Shown piece after piece: positions 24,784 to 33,254 of a DNA stretch of 38,749 nt. Origin of the DNA: an uncultured Bacteroidales bacterium. Lineage in GTDB: Bacteria; Bacteroidota; Bacteroidia; Bacteroidales; Paludibacteraceae. Position 1 is the stretch's first letter, and each line of letters opens with the position of its first letter. Position numbers and translations under genes: made by a program. The notes below the pieces were generated by a model, which worked only from the letters and a program-made list of their open reading frames with translations, made no database searches and was not told the DNA's origin. The stretch is from contig CACYGT010000017.1 of the NCBI GenBank assembly GCA_902774075.1, positions 1 to 38,749 of the forward strand, in the 5' to 3' direction.

Positions 24784-25644
24784 ATGCGTCAATTAAAAAT
24801 TACTAAATCAATCACCAATCGTGAGTCAGCAAGCCTTGACAAGTATCTCCAGGAGATCGGTCGAGAGGACCTGATCTCGGTCGATCGTGAGGTAGAACTG
24901 GCCGGTCGCATCCGAAACGGTGACCGTGCTGCATTGGAAGAACTTGTCCGGAGTAATCTACGCTTTGTAGTGTCTGTGGCTAAACAGTATCAGAACCAAG
25001 GTCTCAGCCTGCCCGATCTAATCAACGAAGGCAACCTCGGTCTTATCAAAGCCGCAGAGAAATTCGATGAGACACGCGGATTCAAGTTCATCTCCTATGC
25101 CGTATGGTGGATCCGGCAGTCTATCCTACAGGCACTCGCTGAACAAAGCCGTATCGTTCGTCTGCCACTTAACCAAGTCGGCTCGATGAACAAGATCAAC
25201 AAGGCTTTCCAGCGCTTCGAGCAAGAGCACGAGCGCAAACCGAGCGCCGAAGAACTCGCCGAGATGTTGGACATCCCCGTGGACAAGATTGCTGAAACGC
25301 TTAAGATGTCAGGCCGACACGTCAGTGTCGATGCGCCTTTCGTTGAAGGTGAAGACAACAGCCTCATTGATGTCATGATCAATGAAGACTCACCCAACGC
25401 CGACCGCGGACTTATCAACGAGTCCCTCTCTACCGAGATCAGTCGCGCATTGGCTACACTCACCCCACGCGAAGCGGACATACTGCGTAAGTTCTTTGGT
25501 ATCGGCACACCCGAGAAAACACTCGAGGAGATAGGAGACGAACTCCACCTCACCCGAGAGCGAGTGCGACAGATCAAAGAGAAAGCGATCCACAAACTCG
25601 AGAGCGGACAACGATCCCACATCTTGAAGACTTACCTTGGGTAA
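24784..25644 (+). CDS. rpoD: primary RNA polymerase sigma factor (RpoD, Bacteroidetes type)
   Basis: A 286-residue sigma-70. Region 1.2 ([12 protein letters not shown]), region 2 ([46 protein letters not shown]), region 3, and region 4 with [16 protein letters not shown] and the helix-turn-helix [18 protein letters not shown]. Region 1.1 and the non-conserved insertion are absent, as in the Bacteroides primary sigma factor, which reads the TTG/TAnnTTTG promoters found throughout this window. Preceded by tRNA-Arg and a heptamer array, probably on the same transcript; ends at a strong terminator. Confidence 0.95.
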   Translation: MRQLKITKSITNRESASLDKYLQEIGREDLISVDREVELAGRIRNGDRAALEELVRSNLRFVVSVAKQYQNQGLSLPDLINEGNLGLIKAAEKFDETRGFKFISYAVWWIRQSILQALAEQSRIVRLPLNQVGSMNKINKAFQRFEQEHERKPSAEELAEMLDIPVDKIAETLKMSGRHVSVDAPFVEGEDNSLIDVMINEDSPNADRGLINESLSTEISRALATLTPREADILRKFFGIGTPEKTLEEIGDELHLTRERVRQIKEKAIHKLESGQRSHILKTYLG

Positions 25645-25648
25645 TGAA

Positions 25649-25676
25649 AAAGCCTCCCGTTGGGGAGGTTTTTTGT
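25649..25676 (+). terminator. bidirectional terminator between rpoD and lptG
   Basis: Stem CCTCCC / GGGAGG with A-run before and T-run after; serves rpoD and, read the other way, lptG. Confidence 0.9.
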
Positions 25677-25683
25677 TTGATCT

Positions 25684-25731
25684 GGAATTCCGGTAATTCG
25701 GTATCCCGGGATCACGGTATACCGGTAATCT
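25684..25731. repeat. 8-bp array in the rpoD/lptG convergent gap
   Basis: ggaattcc, ggtaattc, ggtatccc, gggatcac, ggtatacc, ggtaatct: six units, two of them perfect palindromes, ending 5 nt from the lptG stop codon. Confidence 0.85.
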
Positions 25732-25736
25732 GAGCA

Positions 25737-26810
25737 CTACCGCGAAGCTTTAAAATACAGCGGAATGGATATCGCGAGAAAGACGATGTTTGGTAACCAT
25801 GCTGCCATAAACGGACTCATCACGTTATTGACGCTGAACGTCGTGCTCACCGTCGAGAACAGGATATACGCCGCCGTCAGCCCTGTTCCGATACCGAGGT
25901 TCTTACCCATGCCGCCCCGCACCTTCCTACTCGACATCGTCACACCCAGCAGCGTCATGATGAACGCCCCCACCGGCAGCGCCCACCGCTTGTGGTACTC
26001 CACCTCAAACGCCTGCACGTTACCGCTCCCGCGCTCCCGCTGACGCTTCATGTAGTACCTGAGCTCCGGAGTGGTCATGTAGTTCGCCTGCTGCGCCGTG
26101 ATGAACAGCTCGTCCGGCACGATCGGCAGGGTGACGTCCAAACGCCTACCCCGCTCCAGCGTCTCTTTCATGTCCTCGAACCGCCGCCGAGTGTAGTTAT
26201 CCAGGTGCCAGAGCGCCAGCGAATCGTAGTAGATACGGTCCGCCGTCGTACGCATCACTAAGGTCTTACCCTCGAAGTTCTCTATCGAGCAACGGTAACC
26301 GATACCCGACCGACGCTGAAACGACTCGATATACAGCACCGTCCCCGGCTCGACCTCCATCTGGATATTACGCGCGTTCTCCGTCGTGAAATGGTCCACG
26401 TACTTGTCCCGAAAATGAAACATCCGCTCCGAACTCTTCGGTATCACAAAACTGCCTAACACTAAGGCTAACACAAACAGCACCGCCGCCGAGATCATAT
26501 ACGGCCGCATCAGACGGTGATAACTCATACCCGTCGCGTGCATCGCGATAAGCTCCGAGTTACCCGCCATCTTGCTCGTGAAGAATATCACCGAGATGAA
26601 GATGAACAGACAACTGAACATGTTCATGTAGTACGGGATAAATGGCAGGTAGTAGTCCAGAATGATCTCCTGCAGCGGAACCTGGTTCTCGAAGAAATCG
26701 TCGATCTTCTCCGTCAGGTCAAACACGATGGCTATAGACAGAATGAGCACGATCGAAAAGAAAAACGTGCCCAAAAACTTCCGTATTATGTACCAATCGA
26801 GTATTTTCAC
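25737..26810 (-). CDS. lptG: LptF/LptG-family permease (lipopolysaccharide export)
   Basis: A 357-residue inner-membrane protein: three N-terminal membrane segments starting DWYIIRKFLGTFFFSIVLI, with LIAMHATGMSYHRLMRP (the cytoplasmic coupling motif of LptF/G), a periplasmic jelly-roll region (~125-270), and three C-terminal membrane segments (RWALPVGAFIMTLLG, GMGKNLGIGTGLTAAY, LPNIVFLAISIPLYF). With LptB2 it extracts LPS and hands it to LptC/A. The start is GTG at 26810, provided by the heptamer array between it and tgt. tgt followed by this permease is a common Bacteroidetes order. Confidence 0.9.
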   Translation of the reverse strand: MKILDWYIIRKFLGTFFFSIVLILSIAIVFDLTEKIDDFFENQVPLQEIILDYYLPFIPYYMNMFSCLFIFISVIFFTSKMAGNSELIAMHATGMSYHRLMRPYMISAAVLFVLALVLGSFVIPKSSERMFHFRDKYVDHFTTENARNIQMEVEPGTVLYIESFQRRSGIGYRCSIENFEGKTLVMRTTADRIYYDSLALWHLDNYTRRRFEDMKETLERGRRLDVTLPIVPDELFITAQQANYMTTPELRYYMKRQRERGSGNVQAFEVEYHKRWALPVGAFIMTLLGVTMSSRKVRGGMGKNLGIGTGLTAAYILFSTVSTTFSVNNVMSPFMAAWLPNIVFLAISIPLYFKASR

Positions 26811-26894
26811 TATACACTGTACACCTTACACCGTAACCCGTAACCCGTAACCTATAACCCGTAACCCGTAACCCGTAACCCGTAACCTATAACC
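26811..26894. repeat. 7-bp array (cgtaacc) spanning the tgt/lptG junction
   Basis: About twelve heptamers (tatacac, tgtacac, cttacac, cgtaacc x3, tataacc, cgtaacc x4, tataacc). It fills the whole gap. The tgt stop TAG lies inside it, and the lptG GTG adjoins it. It is telomere-like in look but ordinary in position. Confidence 0.92.
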
Positions 26895-28020
26895 TCTTCA
26901 TCAAATCCGGCATCACGCTTGCCTTCCATGCAGAGTAGTCTCCGTCGAGAATATGTTTTCTGGCTTGGGTGACGAGTTCGAGATAGAACGCCAAGTTATG
27001 TATCGACAGCACTTCCAGTCCCAACATCTCTTGCGCGTGTATTAAATGACGAACGTACGCGCGCGTGTACGCGTGATCGACGTAACTCGTGCCCGCCGGA
27101 TCCAGCTCCGTGAAGTCGTCCTCCCATTTCTTGTTGCGCAGGTTCATCACGCCGTTCCAGGTGAAGATCATACCGTTGCGGCCGTTGCGCGTCGGCATCA
27201 CGCAGTCGAACATATCCACGCCCCGCTCTATCGCCTCTAATATGTTCCATGGTGTACCGACACCCATCAGGTAGCGCGGCTTGTCTGTCGGCAATATGTC
27301 GTTGCACACCTCTATCATCTCGTACATCACCTCCGTCGGTTCGCCTACCGCCAGTCCGCCTATCGCGTAGCCGTCGCGGTCCAGGTCGCGCAACCGCTTG
27401 CACGCCTCCTGTCTCAGGTCCGTGTACGTACAGCCCTGTACGATCGGGAACAGGTGCTGGGTATATCCGTACAGGTCGTCGGTCCCGTCGAACCGCGCGA
27501 TGCAGCGGTCCAGCCACCGGTGCGTACGGTCCATACTGTCTTTGGCGTATTTCCTATCCGCCGTGCCGGGGCAGCACTCGTCGAACGCCATCATGATGTC
27601 CGCACCTATCTCCCGCTCGATGTCCATCACACCCTCCGGCGTGAACAGCAGCTTGCGACCGTCGATATGACTGCTGAAGCGTACGCCCTCCTCGCTCATC
27701 TTACGGATGTCCGTCAGACTAAACACCTGAAATCCGCCGCTGTCCGTCAATATCGGCCGGTCCCAGCCCTCGAAGCGGTGGAGACCTCCTGCGCTATGCA
27801 GTATCTCTGTGCCGGGACGCAGAAACAGATGGTAGGTGTTACCGAGTATGATCTGCGCCTTGATGTCCTCTTCCAGCTCCTTCCGCTGCACACCCTTCAC
27901 CGTCCCTACCGTTCCTACCGGCATGAATATCGGCGTCAGGATATCCCCGTGGTCGGTATGTATCACTCCCGCCCTCGGTCCAACACCCTTCGGCTCACTA
28001 TGTAATTCGAAAAATTTCAA
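26887..28020 (-). CDS. tgt: queuine tRNA-ribosyltransferase (tRNA-guanine transglycosylase)
   Basis: A 377-residue TIM-barrel enzyme that swaps guanine-34 for the queuosine precursor in tRNAs with GUN anticodons. Motifs: PIFMPVGTVGTVKG, LTDSGGFQVFSL, AFDECCPG, GGLAVGEP, and FDCVMPTRNGRNG with the nucleophile Asp. The C-terminal zinc site is odd: where bacterial Tgt has C-x-C-x2-C, this protein has DPAGTSYVDHAYTRAY with none of the three cysteines. The start appears to be TTG at 28020; the last codons and the TAG come from the heptamer array. Middle gene of panD-tgt-lptG. Confidence 0.93.
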   Translation of the reverse strand: MKFFELHSEPKGVGPRAGVIHTDHGDILTPIFMPVGTVGTVKGVQRKELEEDIKAQIILGNTYHLFLRPGTEILHSAGGLHRFEGWDRPILTDSGGFQVFSLTDIRKMSEEGVRFSSHIDGRKLLFTPEGVMDIEREIGADIMMAFDECCPGTADRKYAKDSMDRTHRWLDRCIARFDGTDDLYGYTQHLFPIVQGCTYTDLRQEACKRLRDLDRDGYAIGGLAVGEPTEVMYEMIEVCNDILPTDKPRYLMGVGTPWNILEAIERGVDMFDCVMPTRNGRNGMIFTWNGVMNLRNKKWEDDFTELDPAGTSYVDHAYTRAYVRHLIHAQEMLGLEVLSIHNLAFYLELVTQARKHILDGDYSAWKASVMPDLMKRL

Positions 28021-28022
28021 CT

Positions 28023-28054
28023 AACAATTTAACAGTTTAACGGTTTAACGGTTT
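28023..28054. repeat. 8-bp array (aacggttt) at the panD/tgt junction
   Basis: aacaattt, aacagttt, aacggttt x2, aacgtgtt. Its minus strand encodes the last panD residues TLNR and the TAA. Confidence 0.85.
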
Positions 28055-28428
28055 AACGTGTTTCCCGCCCCTGGAAAAACAATACTGGGTTTGAAAGATC
28101 TTGCTTCTTCGGGGGTAAGAAGCGCGTAGCTCATGATAATGACGGTATCGCCGACATGAACGAGATGCGCCGCCGCGCCGTTGATGCATATGCACCCTGA
28201 GCCGCGCTTACCCGCTATCACGTATGTCTCCAGCCGTGCGCCGTTGTTGTTATCCACCACCTGCAGCCGTGCGCCGTTGTTGTTATCCACCACCTGCACC
28301 CGTTCACCGGCGTATATGTTCGCCGCTTCCATCAGTGCCTCATCGATCGTGATCGAACCGATATACTCTAAGTTCGCCTCCGTCACCTGCACCCGATGAA
28401 TCTTCGATTTTAATATATTGATCAACAT
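28045..28428 (-). CDS. panD: aspartate 1-decarboxylase with an internal 11-residue duplication
   Basis: A 127-residue pyruvoyl-dependent enzyme making beta-alanine for pantothenate. I chose the ATG at 28428 because numbering then matches E. coli PanD exactly: Lys9, the self-cleaving Gly24-Ser25, and Arg54; the 19 codons further upstream come from a repeat. A perfect 33-bp duplication repeats [11 protein letters not shown], so Arg54 reappears as Arg65 and the active-site Tyr58 becomes Tyr69. [12 protein letters not shown] is intact. The last four residues and the stop are encoded by the 8-bp array. Whether the enlarged loop allows catalysis is uncertain. First gene of its operon. Confidence 0.9.
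   Translation of the reverse strand: MLINILKSKIHRVQVTEANLEYIGSITIDEALMEAANIYAGERVQVVDNNNGARLQVVDNNNGARLETYVIAGKRGSGCICINGAAAHLVHVGDTVIIMSYALLTPEEARSFKPSIVFPGAGNTLNR
28231..28296. repeat. 33-bp perfect tandem duplication in panD
   Basis: Two identical copies (28231-28263, 28264-28296) with no mismatches, so it is recent or kept identical. Confidence 0.95.
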
Positions 28429-28432
28429 AATT

Positions 28433-28471
28433 CTACACCTTACACCGTACACCTTACACTGTACGCCTAAC
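28433..28471. repeat. 7-bp array (ttacacc) forming the panD leader
   Basis: ctacacc, ttacacc, gtacacc, ttacact, gtacgcc, taacc. It fills the transcript leader between the panD promoter and start codon. Confidence 0.85.
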
Positions 28472-28482
28472 CTTTGCGGCTG

Positions 28483-28514
28483 CAAAGGTACAACAAAAAA
28501 ATGACATACGCAAA
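28483..28514 (-). promoter_or_regulatory. promoter of the panD-tgt-lptG operon
   Basis: Minus-strand TACCTTTG (28483-28490), 20-nt spacer, TTTG (28511-28514). Confidence 0.75.
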
Positions 28515-28532
28515 TCTAATCTTCTTTTTACC

Positions 28533-30533
28533 TCATTTTGCCTTGTTTTTGACAGACAAACCAGTTAAAAGATAGCGCTTGCCGCCTTTCTCAATGTACA
28601 TCTGTCCGTCTATAAGTACTTTTCGGACGCTTTGCTGTATATTTCTTTCTTCGGTATCCTCTATTCCTGTTGCGGCGTTTGCTAACGTCGATATCTCCAT
28701 TGAAAAACGATCGTCATACGTTCCCTTTTCCAGATAAACGCTATAACTGGCTTCTATTAGATTGGTACGAATACCCGTTATCTGATCTTTTAGTAACAAT
28801 GTTCCTTGTATATCTGACTCCTTTATTTCAAACGTGTATTCTCCCGATTCATCTATCAAGACACCTAATGGAACAACCGTCATTTGCTCGCTTAGAGGCA
28901 GGCAATTGCCAGCCAGGCGTTCATATCCCACCAAACTATAAATATTTGCCTTGCCGGTATTGAGCTCTTTACTTAAATCAAGTCCAAAGTCAAATGTTTC
29001 TGTCGCTCCTTCGGACATATGTATATAAGTATGATCGCAATGTGCATCGTCTTTGGCTAACACTACTCTCCATTCATAAACCTCTTGCTCTTTTTGTCTT
29101 GCGGGTATCAGAGGCTTTTTGACATTAGACCATACAAACTCATCACCATTTTGCACCAGATACGCATGGGTGGGTAGGAAATCAAAATCGCTACTTGATA
29201 TCACACTTAGGGAGTTATCGCCTGTGTTCCATCTGTACAAATAGGTTAGGCCACTAACTCCAGAAGGAGTTTCAAAACTCGGTACACCAATACAGCGCCA
29301 ATAACTGTCCTTTGTTCGCCGATCACCTTCGCTTCCCAGGCTGGCCGATAAATCGATAGTGCATCTGTACTCTTCGCCAAGCGCCGGTATTGTTTCGTTT
29401 GCAGTTACAACTTCACTATAGCGTGAGAGGGCCGGAAAGTACAAGGTGGCCACATCTGCGCCGTTGACCCAAACCTCGTCATTTTCTGCTGCCATTTGTA
29501 TGGAGTTCAACTGTAGTAGATAGCCTTGACCGGCGTGCAAAACAGAGTCCGTGTCATCTATCATCACCCAGTTATCCGTTCGTTCGGCAAAGAACCCTTC
29601 CTCCGCACGCCCCTTACCATCATAATAATACAGCAACCAATGTGTTCCTACCTCGCCTATACCATATATGTGCTCTACTTTCACATCGAACGGAAAACTG
29701 ACGAAATAGTTATACCTCTCATACGGGCTCAACTCAGCATTGTTCAACCTCGTTTTACTAAATCTCAGTGCTCCGTACGCCTTCTTGCTGCTTTCTTCGG
29801 TAATGTCTATCCTACTGGCACTTCCTTGTGCCTCCCTCGTCAAAACTATGTCTGCATCCGCAGGATACACTTCTATCGGTGTCACATAGTAACTATCCAG
29901 CACGCCAGAACATATCACCCCCGTTTGTAGCGAACTCTTTATATAATACGTTCCTTCCGTTAATGGCATTGTACATGTCACGGCGTTCGGCCCATGAAGC
30001 GCAATTTGGTCGAAATCAAAGTCTGTTACTTCATGACTGCAAGCCGCATCATTGTATAGCCCCCAACAAACTTGCACGCTCCCCTCAGGAACAGAAGCAA
30101 TCGTTGGCTGAATAATAAGTTCCTGACCTGCTCTAACTTCTGCCGGTTCCAACAGAAAGGCTGTGATGTTAGCTGTAACGAAACAAGTAGAGAGAGAAAA
30201 AGCAAAAAGGACACAGAACTTAAGTGTGTTATTATGCATACGGATATGTAACATAGACAATATAAACAGAAGCAGTATGACAAATATATCCGGATCTCCT
30301 ATGGGAACCTCTTTGGTAAGATCAGTTCCTCCCGTATCGGGCCTTTCGGACCAACCATTCTCGCTTGGGTTTATATTTACGTTATTTGGACCACAACTTA
30401 CTGTAGGCCATGAACTCATCATATTATTTTCGTAGTATTGTTCTGAGGGAGTCATATTGCTGTACGGAGGGTCTAAAATAATACCGGAGGATGTACCTCC
30501 GGTATTATTAATAAGTTGATTCATTCGTTCCAT
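28533..30533 (-). CDS. secreted or membrane-anchored protein with C-terminal tag, start uncertain
   Basis: The frame is open for 666 codons. Residues ~101-122 (LKFCVLFAFSLSTCFVTA) look like a signal peptide, so translation may really start at ATG 30254 or 30239. The first ~15 codons of the long version are the terminator hairpin of the upstream phosphorylase gene, which argues against the 30533 start; yet the part up to PIGDPDIFVILLLFILSML has a protein-like composition and a hydrophobic helix. The body is beta-rich with no recognised catalytic motif (segments YNYFVSFPFDVKV, YLYRWNTGDNSL). The C-terminus (VLIDGQMYIEKGGKRY) is a diverged version of the tag on the other secreted proteins. Base composition is AT-richer than its neighbours. 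Function unknown. Confidence 0.65.
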   Translation of the reverse strand: MERMNQLINNTGGTSSGIILDPPYSNMTPSEQYYENNMMSSWPTVSCGPNNVNINPSENGWSERPDTGGTDLTKEVPIGDPDIFVILLLFILSMLHIRMHNNTLKFCVLFAFSLSTCFVTANITAFLLEPAEVRAGQELIIQPTIASVPEGSVQVCWGLYNDAACSHEVTDFDFDQIALHGPNAVTCTMPLTEGTYYIKSSLQTGVICSGVLDSYYVTPIEVYPADADIVLTREAQGSASRIDITEESSKKAYGALRFSKTRLNNAELSPYERYNYFVSFPFDVKVEHIYGIGEVGTHWLLYYYDGKGRAEEGFFAERTDNWVMIDDTDSVLHAGQGYLLQLNSIQMAAENDEVWVNGADVATLYFPALSRYSEVVTANETIPALGEEYRCTIDLSASLGSEGDRRTKDSYWRCIGVPSFETPSGVSGLTYLYRWNTGDNSLSVISSSDFDFLPTHAYLVQNGDEFVWSNVKKPLIPARQKEQEVYEWRVVLAKDDAHCDHTYIHMSEGATETFDFGLDLSKELNTGKANIYSLVGYERLAGNCLPLSEQMTVVPLGVLIDESGEYTFEIKESDIQGTLLLKDQITGIRTNLIEASYSVYLEKGTYDDRFSMEISTLANAATGIEDTEERNIQQSVRKVLIDGQMYIEKGGKRYLLTGLSVKNKAK
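30477..30509 (-). terminator. terminator of the alpha-glucan phosphorylase gene
   Basis: A perfect 14-bp inverted repeat AATAATACCGGAGG around a 5-nt loop, 31 nt after the phosphorylase stop, followed by a short T-rich stretch (TTATTTTAG overlapping the arm). Confidence 0.8.
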
Positions 30534-30539
30534 ATTTTT

Positions 30540-33095
30540 TTATATCCAGCGGACGTAGCAGAAGTCCATGCGGTGGGGCAGGAGGTCGTTCTGCGGATAC
30601 ATACGCAGGCCGAACTTCATACCGCCGGCATAGTCAAGCTGGTAGACCTTCTCGAAGAAGAGGTGGCTGCCCTCGGACTTGACGAGCTGGAGCGGCTCTA
30701 CTTCGTAGAGCTTGTCGTTGTTGTGGGTCGAGGTGCGGATCGCTACGAGCTCTACGCCGATACCTTTGTCGTTGAGGGACTTGGTGTCGAGTTCCACTTC
30801 TACTTTGAACTTATCACCTACGTTGAGGTTGGTCAGATCGACGTTGGTCTTGCTGACTACCTCTATCTCGTCCCAATGCGCAGCGATATTCTCTTTCCAA
30901 GCTGCAATCTCCTTAGCGGTCTTGTAGTTGTCTGCCTCGAGGAGCGCATGACGCTTAGCGAGCTTGTTATAGAAACGATCGAAATAATCATCGATCATAC
31001 GCTTCATCGTGAATCGCGGGGTGATCTTCGTTACCGAGTTCTTGATATACTGGATCCACTCGGGGCTGTAGCCCTTGCTGTTCTTCGCGTAATAGAGCGG
31101 GATGATCTCGCGCTCAAGCAGCGAGTAGATAGTAGCGGCATCGAGCTGGTCCTGGTGAGCCTGATTCTCGTAGGTACGTTTCTCTGTCAGGTACCAACCG
31201 GCTTTCTCTACATAACCCTCGTACCACCAACCGTCTTTGACGGAGAAGTTAAGCACACCGTTCATCTGGGCTTTCTCACCCGACGTACCGGAAGCCTCCA
31301 GCGGACGTGTCGGCGTGTTGAGCCAGATATCGACACCGGAGATGAGGCGCTTAGCCAGGCGCATATCGTAGTTCTCGAGGAAGATGATCTTACCGAGGAA
31401 CTGCGGCATACGGCTGATCTCGATGATACGCTTGATCAGGCCCTGACCACCGCCGTCAGCAGGGTGTGCCTTACCGGTGAAGAGGAACTGTACCGGGTAG
31501 TTGGGGTTGTTCACGATCTTATCCAGACGATCGAGGTCGGTGAAGAGCAGGTGCGCACGTTTGTACGTCGCGAAACGACGACCGAAACCGATGACGAGGT
31601 TATCAGGGTTCATGTTCGACAGCGCCTGGATCACGAGACCCGGCTCACCCTGGTTCTTCATCCAGTCCTCACGGAACTGCGCCTTGATATAATCCATCAT
31701 CTTACGCTTCAAGCTCATACGGGTGTTCCAGATGACCTCATCGGGAATCTCCGCGAACGGCTTCCACATATCCATGTTCGACTGGTCGTTAATCCACTGC
31801 ATGGGGAGGTTTTTCTTATAGATCTCCTTCCACTCGGAAGCCGCCCAGGTAGGCATATGGACACCGTTGGTGACATAGCTCACATGCAGCTCCTCAGGGA
31901 AGTAACCCGGCCATACGGGGGCGAACATCTTCTTCGATACCTCGCCGTGCAGCCAGCTCACACCGTTGGCCTCCTGGCAGGTGTTGAGTGCGAAGACGGA
32001 CATGGAGAACTTCTCGTTGTGGTCCTCGGGGTTGGTACGACCCATACCGATGAGGTCATTCCACTCGATACCGAGCTTGCCGGCGTAGGTGTTCATGTAC
32101 TTATAGAAGATATCCTCCTCGAAATAGTCGTGTCCTGCAGGCACCGGCGTATGGCAGGTGTACAGGCCGCTTGCGCGAACCACTTCCTTGGCCTCTTCGT
32201 AGGTCAGACCTTCGGCTACAAGGTCCACCAGACGCTGGAGACCCATGAGGGCAGCGTGACCCTCGTTGCAGTGATAGACATCCTTCTTGATACCCAGTTT
32301 CTTGAGGGCGAGCATACCGCCGATACCCAGCAGGATCTCCTGCTTGAGACGGTTCTCGTTATCACCGCCATAGAGCTGGTGGGTGATCGAACGATCCCAC
32401 TCGCTGTTGAGCTCGTTGTCGGTATCGAGCAGGTAGAGGTTCATGCGGCCTACAGCTACGCGCCAGAGGTACGCATGCACGGTGCGGTCAGGATACGGCA
32501 CGTCGATAACCATATGCGAGCCATCCTTCTCCGTCACCTGCGTGATAGGCAGGTTAGAGAAGTTCTGCGCCTCGTAGTTAGCTATCTGCTGGCCCTCCGG
32601 ACTCAGGGTCTGGGTGAAGTAACCGTAGCGATAGAGGAAACCGATGGCGGTCATATCGACGTTGCAGTCAGAAGCCTCTTTGATATAGTCGCCGGCAAGG
32701 ATACCCAGACCACCCGAGTAGATCTTGAGGATGTGCGTCAGACCGTACTCCATCGAGAAATAGGCGATGGACGGTTTTTTGGCGTCCTTCGGCTCGTCCA
32801 TGTAGGCGCGGAACTCAGCATATACAGCGTTAAGACGTGCCATGAACTTACCGTCCTTGGTCAACTCCAACATGCGGTCATAGCTGATGGTGTTAAGCAG
32901 GACGATGGGGTTCGAACCGGCGCGATGCCATGCATCGAGGTCGATGTAGCGGAAGAGGTCTTTAGCGTCCCCGTTCCAGCTCCACCAGAGGTTGTAGGCG
33001 ATTTCTTGTAGTTTGCTCAGCTCTTTCGGCAGGGTAGCATGGATGTTACACTCTTTCCAAGAGGGTTGATTGACATTACTTACTTTTACTTTCAT
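30540..33095 (-). CDS. glgP: alpha-glucan (glycogen) phosphorylase, GT35
   Basis: An 851-residue phosphorylase of the short bacterial/archaeal type: N-terminal DUF3417-like domain ([20 protein letters not shown]), [33 protein letters not shown], and [19 protein letters not shown] containing the pyridoxal-phosphate lysine region, then [10 protein letters not shown]. It releases glucose-1-phosphate from alpha-1,4-glucans and complements the debranching enzyme, GT4 and GH57 at 15.3-19.9 kb, although it lies 11 kb away and on the other strand. Its promoter (33167-33198) overlaps the divergent RNase R-like promoter. Confidence 0.94.
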   Translation of the reverse strand: MKVKVSNVNQPSWKECNIHATLPKELSKLQEIAYNLWWSWNGDAKDLFRYIDLDAWHRAGSNPIVLLNTISYDRMLELTKDGKFMARLNAVYAEFRAYMDEPKDAKKPSIAYFSMEYGLTHILKIYSGGLGILAGDYIKEASDCNVDMTAIGFLYRYGYFTQTLSPEGQQIANYEAQNFSNLPITQVTEKDGSHMVIDVPYPDRTVHAYLWRVAVGRMNLYLLDTDNELNSEWDRSITHQLYGGDNENRLKQEILLGIGGMLALKKLGIKKDVYHCNEGHAALMGLQRLVDLVAEGLTYEEAKEVVRASGLYTCHTPVPAGHDYFEEDIFYKYMNTYAGKLGIEWNDLIGMGRTNPEDHNEKFSMSVFALNTCQEANGVSWLHGEVSKKMFAPVWPGYFPEELHVSYVTNGVHMPTWAASEWKEIYKKNLPMQWINDQSNMDMWKPFAEIPDEVIWNTRMSLKRKMMDYIKAQFREDWMKNQGEPGLVIQALSNMNPDNLVIGFGRRFATYKRAHLLFTDLDRLDKIVNNPNYPVQFLFTGKAHPADGGGQGLIKRIIEISRMPQFLGKIIFLENYDMRLAKRLISGVDIWLNTPTRPLEASGTSGEKAQMNGVLNFSVKDGWWYEGYVEKAGWYLTEKRTYENQAHQDQLDAATIYSLLEREIIPLYYAKNSKGYSPEWIQYIKNSVTKITPRFTMKRMIDDYFDRFYNKLAKRHALLEADNYKTAKEIAAWKENIAAHWDEIEVVSKTNVDLTNLNVGDKFKVEVELDTKSLNDKGIGVELVAIRTSTHNNDKLYEVEPLQLVKSEGSHLFFEKVYQLDYAGGMKFGLRMYPQNDLLPHRMDFCYVRWI

Positions 33096-33166
33096 AGGTA
33101 TATGTTTTTTTAATTATTTTTGCTTGTTATACGTATCTTTGTCGCTTTTTCGCTTAAAAAAGCGTG

Positions 33167-33198
33167 CAAAGTTACAACTTTTTTTGCACATGTGCAAG
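33167..33198 (-). promoter_or_regulatory. promoter of glgP
   Basis: Minus-strand TAACTTTG (33167-33174), 20-nt spacer, CTTG (33195-33198). Confidence 0.7.
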
Positions 33199-33214
33199 AT
33201 TTTTTGTAATTTTG
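33183..33214 (+). promoter_or_regulatory. promoter of the RNase R-like gene, interlocked with the glgP promoter
   Basis: TTTG (33183-33186), 20-nt spacer, TAATTTTG (33207-33214). The -33 boxes of both divergent promoters are the ends of a perfect palindrome TTGCACATGTGCAA (33184-33197). Confidence 0.75.
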
Positions 33215-33254
33215 CATCCGATTTTATGATTTTGTGTACTATAATTAGCAATCC

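Noticed and set aside
26811-26894. Telomere repeat or CRISPR array
   Set aside because: The heptamers resemble telomeric repeats but sit inside an operon and extend into coding codons; there are no spacers, so it is not CRISPR.
30516-33011. 831-codon open frame antisense to glgP
   Set aside because: A shadow of the phosphorylase gene; no domain, signal or promoter.
33134-33141. Second plus-strand -7 box TATCTTTG upstream of the RNase R-like gene
   Set aside because: No TTG at the right distance upstream; probably chance in AT-rich DNA.
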